From positions 3,373,501 to 3,437,500 of the forward strand of contig NZ_CP018870.1 in assembly GCF_001941845.1 (NCBI RefSeq): DNA of 64,000 nucleotides. Direction: 5' to 3'. The stretch comes from Streptomyces sp. TN58. GTDB lineage: Bacteria; Actinomycetota; Actinomycetes; Streptomycetales; Streptomycetaceae. Positions within the stretch are counted from its first letter, which is position 1. Each line of letters opens with the position of its first letter. Positions 46,092-55,246 of the stretch are shown piece by piece. The notes below the pieces were generated by a model. That model ran no database searches. It was not told the origin of the DNA and saw nothing but the letters and a program-made list of their open reading frames with translations. The translations under genes and the position numbers were made by a program.

Positions 46092-46198
46092 CGCCCCGGC
46101 CCCGCCCCCGGGCGGTCCTGGTGTGCTTCGGGGTGGCCGCGCTGTGCCTGGTGACGGCCGCACTGCTCGCCGTATGGGACTCCTACGGGATGCGCTGA
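46088..46198 (+). CDS. Small single-pass membrane protein (36 aa)
   Basis: GTG 46088 overlaps the previous stop (GTGA). The peptide is MTPRPRPRAVLVCFGVAALC followed by a hydrophobic stretch and WDSYGMR. One helix with a basic N-terminus. Coupled to the 75-residue gene; the two probably work together in the membrane. Confidence 0.55.
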   Translation: MTPRPRPRAVLVCFGVAALCLVTAALLAVWDSYGMR

Positions 46199-46249
46199 AC
46201 GCCGGCCGCGACCAGAGGGCGCGTCAGGCAGCCGCGTCAGGCGGCCGCG

Positions 46250-46978
46250 TCAGGCGGCGAGGTCGCTGTCCTGCGTACCCCGGCCACCCGGCGGGGTCTG
46301 GGGCTGCGCGAGACCGACCGGCAGGGGCCGTACCCGCTCCCCGGCCCGTACGAGCCGGCCGAGGCGCGGGCGGGCGGCCACGGCCCGGACGACCGGGCTC
46401 AGCAGCGCCAGCGCCAGCGGCGCGAGGACGAGGGCGACGGCGGTGCCGAGCGCGAGGCCGCCGACCACGTCGGTCGGGTAGTGGACGCCCATGTAGACGC
46501 GGCAGAGGCCTTCGAGGAGGGCCAGCCCGATCCCCACCAGCCCGAGCCGGCGGTTGGCGACGAACAGCCCTACACCCAGGGCCATCGCGACGGTGGTGTG
46601 GCCGCTGACGAAGGAGAACTCGGTGTTCCCCAGGCCTGCCCCCCACCCGGGGTCGAGGACCTGTAGCCCCTCGTGCTGGCGGAACGGCCGCTGCCGTCCG
46701 ACGAACGCACGCAGCGGCACGTTCACGAGCAGGGCCAGGCCGGCGGCGAGGGGGGCCCACACGAGCGCGGTGACGGTCTCGACGGCGGGGGCCTCCTCCT
46801 GCCGGCGGGCGCCGCGCCAGCACCACAGGACCAGGAGGACCAGGGCCAGCAGGATGCCGTACTCACCGGCCAGGCTCACGGCGGTGTCGAGCCACGACGG
46901 GGCGCGCCGGGCCGCTCCGTTGACCTCGTACAGCAGGCTGACATCCACGTTCGGCCCACCGGTTGTGAGTCCAGCCAT
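46250..46978 (-). CDS. PAP2-family phosphatase
   Basis: 242 residues with about five transmembrane helices. The three PAP2 catalytic motifs are visible: FVGRQRPF (C1-like), FVSGHTTVA (C2, His) and YMGVHYPTDVVGG (C3, His). Such enzymes dephosphorylate lipid phosphates such as undecaprenyl pyrophosphate or phosphatidic acid. The C-terminal 45 residues are basic and disordered. ATG 46978 is chosen at MAGLTTGG; an upstream extension to 47059 is Arg-rich and unlikely. Confidence 0.9.
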   Translation of the reverse strand: MAGLTTGGPNVDVSLLYEVNGAARRAPSWLDTAVSLAGEYGILLALVLLVLWCWRGARRQEEAPAVETVTALVWAPLAAGLALLVNVPLRAFVGRQRPFRQHEGLQVLDPGWGAGLGNTEFSFVSGHTTVAMALGVGLFVANRRLGLVGIGLALLEGLCRVYMGVHYPTDVVGGLALGTAVALVLAPLALALLSPVVRAVAARPRLGRLVRAGERVRPLPVGLAQPQTPPGGRGTQDSDLAA

Positions 46979-47169
46979 GGTGACGCGGCCCCTTGCTCTT
47001 GCCGTGGTTCCCCTGCGGGCGCACCCGGGTGTGCGCCCCTTCGACACCCACTTGATCAACTCCCGCGTTCATGGAACGCCCGTGCCCGCGACCCGGTTCC
47101 ACTCTCCACGGAATGATCACGGCAACGTTATCGAAGAGTGACGGGCCGTCGCAGCTCAGGGCCTTTGCA

Positions 47170-48201
47170 TCACGGAGAGTTGGCAGGACGGCCGGCCGGC
47201 GACCGCACCGGAAGGGCTTCCGCCCCGTCCTTCGTCACCCGGGTCGCGCCGAAGTAGTCGGGCGTGTCGATCCTGTCGAAGCGGATGACCGCCCCGGTGT
47301 AAGGGGCGTTGATCATGTATCCGCCGCCGACGTAGAGGCCGACGTGCCGAATCTCGCGCGAGTTCGTCAGATCATCGGAGAAGAACACGAGGTCTCCGGG
47401 CAGGAGTTCGTCACGCGCGGGGTGCGGACCGGCGTTGTACTGGTCGTTGGCCACCCGCGGCAGCTCGATCCCGACCGTCTCGTACGCGGCCTTGGTCAGC
47501 CCCGAGCAGTCGAACCGCCCCCCGTGCTCGGGGGTGCCGTTGCCGCCCCACAGGTACGGCGTCCCCAGCTGCTTCTGCGCGAAGTAGATGGCCCCCGCCG
47601 CCTGTTGCGAGGGCGCCACCCGGCCCACGGGCCGCGCGAAGCTCTTCGCCAGCGTCGTGATCGCCTTCACGTACCCCTGGGTCTCCTTGTACGGCGGCAC
47701 CCCGCCGTACTTGATGACCGCGTAGGCGCCCGCGTTGTAGGCGGCCAGCATGTTCGACGTGGGGTCACCGGGCACGCTCTTCACGCCCTTGGCCAGCTCG
47801 CAGTCGTACGAAGCGGCCGAGGGGATCGCGTCGTTCGGATCCCAGATGTCCCGGTCCCCGTCCCCGTCCCCGTCGATACCGTGTCCCGCCCAGGTCCCCG
47901 GGATGAACTGCGCGATGCCCCGCGCGTCCGCCGGGCTGACGGCGCGCGGGTTCCAGCCGCTCTCGGAGTACAGCTGCGCGGCGAGCAGCGGCGGACTGAT
48001 GGCCGGGCAGAGGTTGCCCCACTTCTCCACCAGCGCCTGGTACTTCGCGGGCACGGCCCCCTTGGTCAGGCCCACGGCACGGCCCCCGGCACCCGCCCCC
48101 ACGAGCCCGGCCGCCGCCGAGTACGTCCCCACGACGAGGAGCACCACGAAGGTCAGACACAGCCCGATCCCGATCCCGCCGGCCATCCAGAATCTGCGCA
48201 C
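47170..48201 (-). CDS. Bifunctional lytic transglycosylase-NlpC/P60 peptidoglycan hydrolase
   Basis: About 343 residues. A signal-anchor helix (FWMAGGIGIGLCLTFVVLLV) precedes a lytic-transglycosylase-like domain with the catalytic Glu in LYSESGWNPRAVSPADARGI. A calcium-loop-like DGDGDGDRDIWDP follows. The C-terminal NlpC/P60 domain has Cys in RFDCSGLTKAAYE and His in IRHVGLYVGGGYMI. It can cut both glycan and peptide parts of the wall. GTG 48201 has GGGGGAGGG upstream; the frame is open to 48228. Confidence 0.9.
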   Translation of the reverse strand: MRRFWMAGGIGIGLCLTFVVLLVVGTYSAAAGLVGAGAGGRAVGLTKGAVPAKYQALVEKWGNLCPAISPPLLAAQLYSESGWNPRAVSPADARGIAQFIPGTWAGHGIDGDGDGDRDIWDPNDAIPSAASYDCELAKGVKSVPGDPTSNMLAAYNAGAYAVIKYGGVPPYKETQGYVKAITTLAKSFARPVGRVAPSQQAAGAIYFAQKQLGTPYLWGGNGTPEHGGRFDCSGLTKAAYETVGIELPRVANDQYNAGPHPARDELLPGDLVFFSDDLTNSREIRHVGLYVGGGYMINAPYTGAVIRFDRIDTPDYFGATRVTKDGAEALPVRSPAGRPANSP

Positions 48202-48410
48202 CCGGCAACCCTCCCCCATCCCCGTCACTTGGACGTGCGATTCGGCCGTGTCGCATGTCCTACTACCCCACTTGGAAGCCGGTGCGGGCGCCGCCCCCGT
48301 ACTTCACAGGGCCATCCTCGGCGCGGCAGAAGACCACCGTCCAGTCCCCGCGGACGGCGTACGGAGGCACAGCGGCCCTGCCCCGCACCGGATGTGGCGC
48401 CGAAGGCCGC

Positions 48411-49202
48411 TCAGCGCGGTGCGACGTACAGGCTCTGCGCGCTCCGCCCGATCGGGCCCTTCTCGTCGTGGAGCCGCGCGTCCGCCAGACCGATGCCGGC
48501 CGCGTCCACACTCGTGCGGGCCTGCACGCACGCCCACTCCCCCACCGGATGGCGGTGCAGGTGGACGGTCAGGTCGCTGTTGACGAAGACGTACGCCCCG
48601 AAGTCCATCACCGCGCTGATCCCGTTGCCCGAGTCCGCGGCGATCAGCACCCGGTCCAGCGCCCTGGTCTCCTCCCCCGCGATCAGCGGCACCTTCATCC
48701 GCATCCAGCAGGTGCCGGGGCCCGGCTCGACGAAGGCGCCCTCGGTGAACCGGGTCTCCATGGCCGAGTGGTAGCCGGTCTCCCACGGCACCGGGAAGAA
48801 CGGCGTCACCTCCGCCTCCCCCGGCGTCGGCAGCTGCGGCCCGCACGCCACGGCCGGTACGGACTCCTGCGCGACCCGGATCCGCAGGGCCCGTGCCAGC
48901 ATGACGGGCGCGGCGCCCACCGGGCCGAGCGCCGCCTCGACCACCTCGGTGCTGCGCCCCGCACGCAGCACGCTCGTGGTCACCTCCAGCCCGCCGATCG
49001 GCACCGGGCGCAGGATCTCGTACGTGATCCGGGCGATCCGCATGTCCGCGCGCGCACCCGGCCGCTCCTCGACGGCCCGTCCCAGCAGCGCGGCCGGCGG
49101 ACCGGCGTGCTGGGAGGCCGCGTCCCACGGCCCGCGCGTGTACTCGGTGGCCCGGAAGCGTCCGGGGCCGACCCGCTCGAAGAACCCCTCGGCAGTACCC
49201 AT
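48411..49202 (-). CDS. Acyl-CoA thioesterase-like double hot-dog protein
   Basis: 263 residues with two hot-dog domains. The first contains QHAGPPAALLGRAVEER and the second FVNSDLTVHLHRHPVGEWAC, as in TesB-type thioesterase-like proteins. The catalytic Asp candidate is near DFGAYVFVNSDL. The substrate is unknown. ATG 49202 is used; GTG 49211 is possible. It lies 50 bases after the LysE-type gene and may share its transcript. Confidence 0.85.
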   Translation of the reverse strand: MGTAEGFFERVGPGRFRATEYTRGPWDAASQHAGPPAALLGRAVEERPGARADMRIARITYEILRPVPIGGLEVTTSVLRAGRSTEVVEAALGPVGAAPVMLARALRIRVAQESVPAVACGPQLPTPGEAEVTPFFPVPWETGYHSAMETRFTEGAFVEPGPGTCWMRMKVPLIAGEETRALDRVLIAADSGNGISAVMDFGAYVFVNSDLTVHLHRHPVGEWACVQARTSVDAAGIGLADARLHDEKGPIGRSAQSLYVAPR

Positions 49203-49252
49203 ACCCGTCACGCTACCGACTGGTAACCACCTCCACCAGCCTCCCCGACGGG

Positions 49253-49861
49253 TCAGCGGGCGAACCCCAGTCCCACCCCCAGGCCCACCAGCACCGACCC
49301 GATGGCCCGGTTCAGCGCCTTCTGCGCCTTCAGCATCCGCTCGCGCAGAGCGGAGACGGAGAAGAACACCGCCACCGCACCGAACCACCCCAGGTGCGCC
49401 GCCGACATGAACAGCCCGTAGCCCGCCTGCTGCCACAGCGACGTCCCCGGATCGACCACCTGCGTAAAGGTCGACACCACGAACAGCGTCGTCTTCGGGT
49501 TGAGCACATTGGTCAGGAACCCCGACCGCATCGCCCCCAGCCGGGTCAGCTGCGGCTTCGACTCCAGGTCCACGGTCACCTCCGCCCGGGCCCGGAACGT
49601 CCGTATCCCGATCCACACCAGATACGCCGCACCCGCCGTTTTGATCACGGTGAACAGCGCGGTGGAGGAGGCGATCAGCAGACCGACCCCCAGCATCGTG
49701 TACGAGACGTGGACCAGCACCCCGGCCGCGACCCCGGCCGCGGCGAACAACCCCGTGGGCCGCCCGTAGAGGTAGCTGTTGCGCACCACCATGGCGAAGT
49801 CCGCACCCGGGCTGATCACGGCGAGCAGGGTGATGACGGCGACTGCGATCACTTCTGTCAT
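49253..49861 (-). CDS. LysE-family translocator
   Basis: 202 residues with five to six helices. The family motif SPGADFAMVVRNS lies near the N-terminus, and NVLNPKTTLFVVSTFTQVV follows in the middle. LysE/RhtB proteins export amino acids. The substrate cannot be inferred. Divergent from the pentapeptide-repeat gene. Confidence 0.92.
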   Translation of the reverse strand: MTEVIAVAVITLLAVISPGADFAMVVRNSYLYGRPTGLFAAAGVAAGVLVHVSYTMLGVGLLIASSTALFTVIKTAGAAYLVWIGIRTFRARAEVTVDLESKPQLTRLGAMRSGFLTNVLNPKTTLFVVSTFTQVVDPGTSLWQQAGYGLFMSAAHLGWFGAVAVFFSVSALRERMLKAQKALNRAIGSVLVGLGVGLGFAR

Positions 49862-50033
49862 ACACCGATGCTCGCCGCCCCCTCCCTCACGATCAACCCC
49901 TGCCCCACGGCACCCACTTGCCCCAGTCCGTGGGGCGCCGGGAGCCACTTCCACCGGCGCCTGCGCACGCCTCCCCTCGCCGAAGGCCGCCGGGGGCGCG
50001 TCCTGACCGCGGCCCACCGGCGACAATGAAGGC

Positions 50034-50843
50034 ATGCACCACAGCCTGCCGCTCCTGCAAGCCGACTGCGAGAACTGCTTCGCGCTCTGCTGCGTCGCCC
50101 TGCCGTTCGCCAAGTCCACCGACTTCGCCGTGAACAAGCCCGCCGGAACCCCCTGCCAGAACCTCCGCCAGGACTTCCGCTGCGGCATCCACACCCGGCT
50201 GCGCGACCAGGGCTTCCAGGGCTGCACCGTCTTCGACTGCTTCGGCGCGGGCCAGCAGGTCTCCCAGGTCACCTTCGGCGGCCGCGACTGGCGCACCCAC
50301 CCCGCGAGCCGCGCCGAGATGTTCGACGTCTTCCCGGTGATGCGCCGGCTGCACGAGCTGCTCTTCTACGTCGACCAGGCCCTGGGCCTCCCCGACGCCG
50401 CCCAGGTCCACCCCGAGCTGCGCCGCCTGCTCGCCGAGACGGAGCAGTGGACGCGCGCCGACGCCGCCGCCCTCGCGGCCCTGGACGTCGCGGAGCTGCG
50501 GGGCCGGATCAACACGCTGCTCCTGAAGACCAGCGAGCTGGTCCGCGCCAAGGTCCCGGGCCGCAGGAAGAACCACCGCGGCGCCGACCTGATGGGCGCG
50601 CGCCTCTCCGGCGCCGACCTGCGCGGGGCGAACCTCCGCGGCGCCTACCTGATCGCCGCGGACCTCTCCCGAGCCGACCTCCGCACGGCCGACCTGATTG
50701 GCGCGGACCTGCGCGACGCGAACCTGCGCGGCGCGGACCTGCGCGGAGCCGTCTTCCTCACCCAGCCCCAACTGAACGCGGCCCAAGGCGACCCGGCCAC
50801 CCGCATCCCCCAACCCCTGACCCGCCCCACCCACTGGACCTGA
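50034..50843 (+). CDS. Pentapeptide-repeat protein with Cys-rich N-terminal domain
   Basis: 269 residues. The N-terminal 70 residues carry seven to eight Cys ([32 protein letters not shown]), a probable metal or Fe-S site resembling YkgJ-type zinc/iron-chelating Cys clusters. A helical region follows (95-180). The C-terminal 60 residues are a right-handed beta-helix of A(D/N)LxG pentapeptides: [20 protein letters not shown] and so on, about 12 repeats. Pentapeptide proteins often act as protein scaffolds or DNA mimics. The combination with a Cys cluster suggests a redox- or metal-controlled partner-binding protein, but this is inference. Confidence 0.85.
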   Translation: MHHSLPLLQADCENCFALCCVALPFAKSTDFAVNKPAGTPCQNLRQDFRCGIHTRLRDQGFQGCTVFDCFGAGQQVSQVTFGGRDWRTHPASRAEMFDVFPVMRRLHELLFYVDQALGLPDAAQVHPELRRLLAETEQWTRADAAALAALDVAELRGRINTLLLKTSELVRAKVPGRRKNHRGADLMGARLSGADLRGANLRGAYLIAADLSRADLRTADLIGADLRDANLRGADLRGAVFLTQPQLNAAQGDPATRIPQPLTRPTHWT

Positions 50844-50873
50844 CGCCCCCGACGGCACCCCAGCCCCGCAATC

Positions 50874-51118
50874 CCAGCCCCGCCGGCGCTTGAGGCGCGG
50901 GACCCGGGGCGGAGCCCCGCACTCCAGCCCCGCCGGCGCTTGGGGCGCGGGACCTGGGGCCCAGCCCCGCAATGCCAGCCCCGCCGGCGTTTGAGGCGCG
51001 GGACCCGGGGCCCAGCCCCGCACTCCAGCCCCGCCGGCGCTTGGGGCGCGGGACCCGGGGCCCAGCCCCGCAATGCCAGCCCCGCCGGCGTTTGAGGCGC
51101 GGGGGCGCGGGGGCAGCG
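50874..51118. repeat. Five-copy tandem array of the dispersed GC-rich element
   Basis: The 326 bases between the pentapeptide gene and the YunG-hydrolase gene hold no gene. CCAGCCCCGCCGGCG recurs at about 50874, 50924, 50975, 51025 and 51076, alternating 50 and 51 bases. Copies alternate GCTTGGGGCGCGGGAC and GTTTGAGGCGCGGG after the core, so copies 2-3 and 4-5 form a higher-order duplication of 101 bases. The array sits between convergent genes and could act as a terminator cluster. Confidence 0.85.
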
Positions 51119-51169
51119 CCCCCGCAACGCGGCCGCACCCGCACCCCCCGCCCCTACCCCGGCGGCCGA

Positions 51170-52330
51170 TCAGCCGCCAACCACCCGCGCCAAAAACCCC
51201 CGCACGGCGGCGAAGTACCCCTCCGGGTCCCCCACCCGCACCGCATGCCCCGCCGGCAACTCCACCAGCCGCACCCCCGCCCTCCGCACCGTCATCTCCC
51301 TCGCGTGCTCCGCCGACAGCACCCCGCTCCGGTCCCCCCGCACCAGCAGCGTCGGCGTCCGCACACGCAGCCAGTCCCCCCAGTGGTCACCGTTGAGCCC
51401 CTGCTGCGACTCCACCATGTCCTCCACCTCGAACGCGACCCCCCACCCGTCCGGGTACTCCCGTACCGCCCCCTCCAGATACGGCGCCGAGCTCCCCAGC
51501 CCCGCCAGGAAACCGGCCCGGGTCGACGCCCGCCGCGGCCAGGCCCGCGCGAACGCCAGGTCGCCGTCGACCACCGCCCCGATGTCCTCGACCACCACCG
51601 CCCGCACGAGGTCCGGCCGCCGCGCGGCCAGCTGGTAGGCGTTGACCCCGCCCAGCGAATGCCCCAGGACCACCACGGGCCCCAGCCCCAGGTGCTCCAG
51701 CAGTGCGGCCGCGTCCGCGACGTACCCCTCCCGCGTGTACTCCCCCGCCCGGTCGGAGTCCCCCTGCCCGCGCTGGTCCGGAGCGATCACCCGCCACGCC
51801 GGACCCACCTCGCGGGCCAGCCGCTCGAAGTCCGCCCCCGCCCCGAAATGCCCGTGCAGCGCCAGCAGCGGCGCCCCCGGCCCGCCGAAGTCCGTATACG
51901 CGAGACGCCGCCCGTCCCGCGCCACCATCACCCCCGGCAGCGGCCCCAGCTTGTCGATCACCCGTCGCCGCAGCAGCTGGTACTCCTCCCACCGCCGCTT
52001 CAACCGCCCGCCCGGCCGCTTCACCACCCGTCCGGGCGTGACCGTCTCACCCCGCCGGAACTGCTCCCGCGTCAGATCGACCCGGATACCGCCGGGAAGC
52101 AGGTTCCACCAGTGGTAGCCCTCCTGCCGCCCCTCGTGGAAGACCTCCCCGAGCACCAGGTCCCCGCCCACGAGGTCCTGCACGACCAGGGCGGTGATGT
52201 CACATTGCCCCCAGGCCGGATTCTCCGGAGTCCAGGGCACCCGGCTGATGTCGGCCGGCTCGCTCGTCTCGGCGGACCATCCCGCCCGAATGGCCGCCTC
52301 AAGATCCGCGAGAGTCCAGGTAGTCGTCAT
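51170..52330 (-). CDS. Fusion of YunG-like domain and alpha/beta hydrolase
   Basis: 386 residues. Residues 1-95 match the YunG pattern: LEAAIRAGWSAETS, WGQCDITALVVQDLVGGDLV, GYHWWNLLPGGIRVDLTREQ. Residues 130-386 form an alpha/beta hydrolase with LLALHGHFGAG, VIAPDQRGQGDSDRA, the nucleophile elbow VLGHSLGGVNAY and a late His in LPAGHAVRVG. The hydrolase part is a paralogue of the gene at 29968. YunG has no known function; the conserved Cys/His in it may bind a ligand. ATG 52330 is used. Confidence 0.88.
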   Translation of the reverse strand: MTTTWTLADLEAAIRAGWSAETSEPADISRVPWTPENPAWGQCDITALVVQDLVGGDLVLGEVFHEGRQEGYHWWNLLPGGIRVDLTREQFRRGETVTPGRVVKRPGGRLKRRWEEYQLLRRRVIDKLGPLPGVMVARDGRRLAYTDFGGPGAPLLALHGHFGAGADFERLAREVGPAWRVIAPDQRGQGDSDRAGEYTREGYVADAAALLEHLGLGPVVVLGHSLGGVNAYQLAARRPDLVRAVVVEDIGAVVDGDLAFARAWPRRASTRAGFLAGLGSSAPYLEGAVREYPDGWGVAFEVEDMVESQQGLNGDHWGDWLRVRTPTLLVRGDRSGVLSAEHAREMTVRRAGVRLVELPAGHAVRVGDPEGYFAAVRGFLARVVGG

Positions 52331-52706
52331 CCTTTCAGCGTGCCGGACACCACTGACAACTCCGGATGGAATACTGACGGAATGTCGGACTTATGTCGGC
52401 GAGCCGGCCCAACGACACGCCACCCCGCTGCTCCGAACGGCGCCCCCTCGCCCCGCCCCTCGCGCACCGAGAGGACAATCATTGCCCGGCGTCACCCCCC
52501 GTGATACACAGAGTGACCGCACGTTCTTGCGGATGGACGGCAGCCCGGCCCAGGTCAGAGCGCGGAAGCCGGGCGCGGGCCGCGAGATCGGGTAAAGAGA
52601 GCCGACAAGTCGACGACGACGGCGGTTTCATCAGCGAAGATAGTGCGTGACCCCTGCCGTCGGGCAGCGGGCTTCCGGAACTACCCATACAGGGGCGGTG
52701 AGTTAC
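52331..52706. other. Intergenic region upstream of the secretion-like cluster
   Basis: These 376 bases separate the divergent hydrolase gene and the six-gene cluster. Short open frames here are Arg/Pro-rich and lack ribosome-binding sites, so I call no gene. The promoter of the cluster must be here. I could not identify convincing -35/-10 boxes. Confidence 0.5.
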
Positions 52707-53015
52707 ATGATCCTGGCAGCCGAAAAGGGCGACATCACCACCATCATCGGCGGAATCGCCCCGAACTGGGGGCCGTTCGGCGGTCTCGGCAACGAAGCGA
52801 AGGTCATGATCGAGGTGGTCATGGCCGTGGCGATCCTCCTCTGCCTCGGCATCGCCATCTGGGGCGCGGCCAAACAGCGCATCGGCGCGACCGCCCTGCG
52901 CGACACGTTCAGCGCCGAACAGGGCAAGGGCCTGATCGTGGCCGGCCTCACCGGCGTCTTCATCATCGGCTCCCTCGGCACGCTCTTCACGATCGTCTAC
53001 GGAATGGCCGTCTAG
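52707..53015 (+). CDS. Pilin-like small membrane protein of a T4SS-like cluster
   Basis: 102 residues. Two transmembrane helices (MIEVVMAVAILLCLGIAIWGA and GLIVAGLTGVFIIGSLGTLF) are joined by a basic loop (KQRIGATALRDTFSAEQGKG). Size and topology resemble VirB2-type pilins, though there is no cleavable signal. ATG 52707 is used; GTG 52698 is an alternative. First gene of the six-gene cluster. Confidence 0.75.
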   Translation: MILAAEKGDITTIIGGIAPNWGPFGGLGNEAKVMIEVVMAVAILLCLGIAIWGAAKQRIGATALRDTFSAEQGKGLIVAGLTGVFIIGSLGTLFTIVYGMAV

Positions 53016-53118
53016 CCCGACCGACCACCGGTGGCCCCGACCTGACGAGAACTCACCACACCGCATCCACGCGGGAACCAGCGCTACCGTCGTACGACGC
53101 GGAGGGGGCGGAAACGGA

Positions 53119-53949
53119 ATGAGCAACGACGACCAGTACGGCGGCGCCGGCTACGGCGAGGTCGGCGGCACGGGCCAGACCCGCACCCGCCTCCCCGACA
53201 CCCCCGCCGACCCGTACGGCCCGACCCGCCGCACCTCCCGCGCCCCCCGCAGCCTGGTCACCGTGGTCGGCGTGGTGGTCCTCCTGATCGCCGCCATCGC
53301 GTTCGCGAACCAGGCCCCGGACACACCCGACGCCAAACCCTCGGACGACACCCCGTCCGCCACCTCCACCTCCCCCACGGGCGCCGGCCCCGTCACCGGC
53401 AAAACGGCCGGCATCCCCAAGGGCTTCGCCCACGACGAACAAGGCGCCCAATCGGCAGCCGCCAACTACGCGGTAGCCCTCGGCTCCGACGGCATGTTCA
53501 AAAAGGCGACGCGGCACGCCCTGGTGGACGGCATCTACGCACCCGACGTCGCATCCAGAATGAAGGCCCCGCAGGACGCCGCCTACTCCCCGGCCTTCCT
53601 GGCCCAGCTCGGACTCGACGCCAACGGCAATGCTCCCCAGGGCAGCACCTTCGTCACACGCACCGTCCCGATCGGCACCCGCGTCGAGAGCTACACGCCG
53701 GCCGCCGCGAAGGTCTCCGTCTGGTACACGGGCCTCATCGGCATGTCCGGCGCCAAGTCCACCGACCCGGTCAAAACCCTCTGGAAGACCTGGACCTTCG
53801 AACTCAGCTGGATCGGCGAGGACTGGAAAGTCGTCGACGACACCCAACAGGACGGGCCCGCCCCGGTTCCCGGCGATGTCCCCGTGTCGACGTCCGACGA
53901 CATGAGCAAGGCCATCAAGGAATTCGGAGGATTCACCTATGCCCGCTAG
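53119..53949 (+). CDS. VirB8/TcpC-like bitopic membrane protein
   Basis: 276 residues. A cytoplasmic N-terminus (1-47), one transmembrane helix (SLVTVVGVVVLLIAAIAFA), a Ser/Pro/Thr linker and an extracellular domain of about 170 residues. The domain shows the alternating helix and strands of an NTF2-like fold (GAQSAAANYAVALGSDGMF, ETYTPAA-like and KVSVWYTGLIG strands, TWTFELSWIGEDWKVVDDT), as in VirB8 and TcpC. GGAGGGGGCGGAAACGGA precedes the ATG. It overlaps the next gene by 11 bases. Confidence 0.75.
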   Translation: MSNDDQYGGAGYGEVGGTGQTRTRLPDTPADPYGPTRRTSRAPRSLVTVVGVVVLLIAAIAFANQAPDTPDAKPSDDTPSATSTSPTGAGPVTGKTAGIPKGFAHDEQGAQSAAANYAVALGSDGMFKKATRHALVDGIYAPDVASRMKAPQDAAYSPAFLAQLGLDANGNAPQGSTFVTRTVPIGTRVESYTPAAAKVSVWYTGLIGMSGAKSTDPVKTLWKTWTFELSWIGEDWKVVDDTQQDGPAPVPGDVPVSTSDDMSKAIKEFGGFTYAR

Positions 53950-55246
53950 CCTCCGGCTTCCCGCCCGGCTGGGCGTGATCGCCTCCGCTCATGCCGTCCT
54001 CGTCGCCCTGGCCACCCGCGCCTACGCCGCACCGGACCCCACACCACAGGCCACCACCGACCCCTGCGCTCTCCTCGACGGCCCCTCCAAGCAGTACTGC
54101 CAGAGCGGCACGGGGACGTCCGGGGGGACCCCCCGGACCGGGCTGGCCCCCAGTGACGGCTCCGCCGACGCCCTCAACCCCCTCGCCTCCCTGGCCAGAG
54201 GCTGCGCCGACGCCGCAGCCTGGATCGTCACCAAACTCAGCGAAGCGGTCAAGGGCAACGCCGACGTCGACTTCACCAACGCCACCTTCCTCAAGCAGTA
54301 CGCCGTCGTCTTCGCCGCCTCCACCATCCTCACGCTCGTCCTGTGGCTCTTCGCCGTCGCCAAACGAGCCGTCCGCGGCGTCCCCCTGACCACCGCCCTC
54401 TCCGAAGCCATCGGCTTCCTCTGGCTCACCGTCCTGGCCTCCGCCTTCACCCCCCTGATCCTCTACACCGTCGTCTCCGCCACCGACGGCGTCACCGAGG
54501 TCATCGCCTCCGCCACCGGCAGCCAGACCGACGTCTTCTTCGGCTCCTTCTCCGAAGCCCTCAAGAAGGGGGACGACATCGGCGGCGGCCCGATCATGCT
54601 CATCGTCGTCGCCCTCGTCACCGTCCTCGCCGCCGGCATCCTCTTCCTCGAACTCTTCATCCGGGCAGCCCTCCTCTACGTGGGCGCCCTCCTCGGCGTC
54701 GTCGTCTACTCCGGCCTCGTCGACCGCAACCTGTGGGGCCACGTCCGCCGCTGGGCCGGCATCATGATCGCCGTCATCCTCGTGAAGCCGGTCATCGTCA
54801 TCGTCCTCGGCCTCGCCGGAGCCCTCACCGGCGAACAAGGCCCCAACGCCTTCTCCGCCGTCGTCACCGGCCTCTCCATCATCCTCCTGGCGATCTTCGC
54901 GTCCGCGATGATCTACCGCTTCGTCCCCGGCTTCGGCGACGAGATCGCCTCCGCCCGCGCAGGCCGCAGCAAGGCCACCGACGGAGCCCAGGCCGCCGCC
55001 GTCATCAGCTCCCCGGCCTCCCTCGTCTCCCAGGGCATCAAAACCCACAGCAGCCGCGGCGCCCACCGCGGAGGCGACGGCGGCGTCGCCCCGCCCCGCC
55101 CCGCCAACCCCCTCTCCGGAGGCGTGGCCGCCCACAGCAGCCGCCCCACCTCCGGCGGCGGGGCCGGCGGCGGATCTGTCCCCTCCGCCGCACCCCCGCC
55201 CCGCACGAGCTCCAGCACGAGGAACACAGGAGGTGACGGGCGTTGA
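53939..55246 (+). CDS. VirB6/TrbL-like polytopic membrane protein
   Basis: 435 residues. A signal peptide (LGVIASAHAVLVALATRAYA) precedes an extracellular segment with two Cys (DPCALLDG, KQYCQSG). Six or so helices follow, including FLKQYAVVFAASTILTLVLW, IMLIVVALVTVLAAGILFLE and WAGIMIAVILVKPVIVIVLG. The cytoplasmic tail is His/Ser/Gly-rich. This layout matches VirB6/TrbL channel subunits of type IV secretion systems. The next gene starts at a TTG overlapping its stop (TTGA). Confidence 0.78.
   Translation: MPASLRLPARLGVIASAHAVLVALATRAYAAPDPTPQATTDPCALLDGPSKQYCQSGTGTSGGTPRTGLAPSDGSADALNPLASLARGCADAAAWIVTKLSEAVKGNADVDFTNATFLKQYAVVFAASTILTLVLWLFAVAKRAVRGVPLTTALSEAIGFLWLTVLASAFTPLILYTVVSATDGVTEVIASATGSQTDVFFGSFSEALKKGDDIGGGPIMLIVVALVTVLAAGILFLELFIRAALLYVGALLGVVVYSGLVDRNLWGHVRRWAGIMIAVILVKPVIVIVLGLAGALTGEQGPNAFSAVVTGLSIILLAIFASAMIYRFVPGFGDEIASARAGRSKATDGAQAAAVISSPASLVSQGIKTHSSRGAHRGGDGGVAPPRPANPLSGGVAAHSSRPTSGGGAGGGSVPSAAPPPRTSSSTRNTGGDGR

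Noticed and set aside
50874..51118. Repeats considered as a CRISPR array
   Set aside because: The units are contiguous GC-rich copies with no unique spacers, and no cas genes are present.
52194..52595. Possible gene upstream of the secretion-like cluster
   Set aside because: The frame overlaps the YunG-hydrolase gene start, is Arg/Pro-rich and has no ribosome-binding site.
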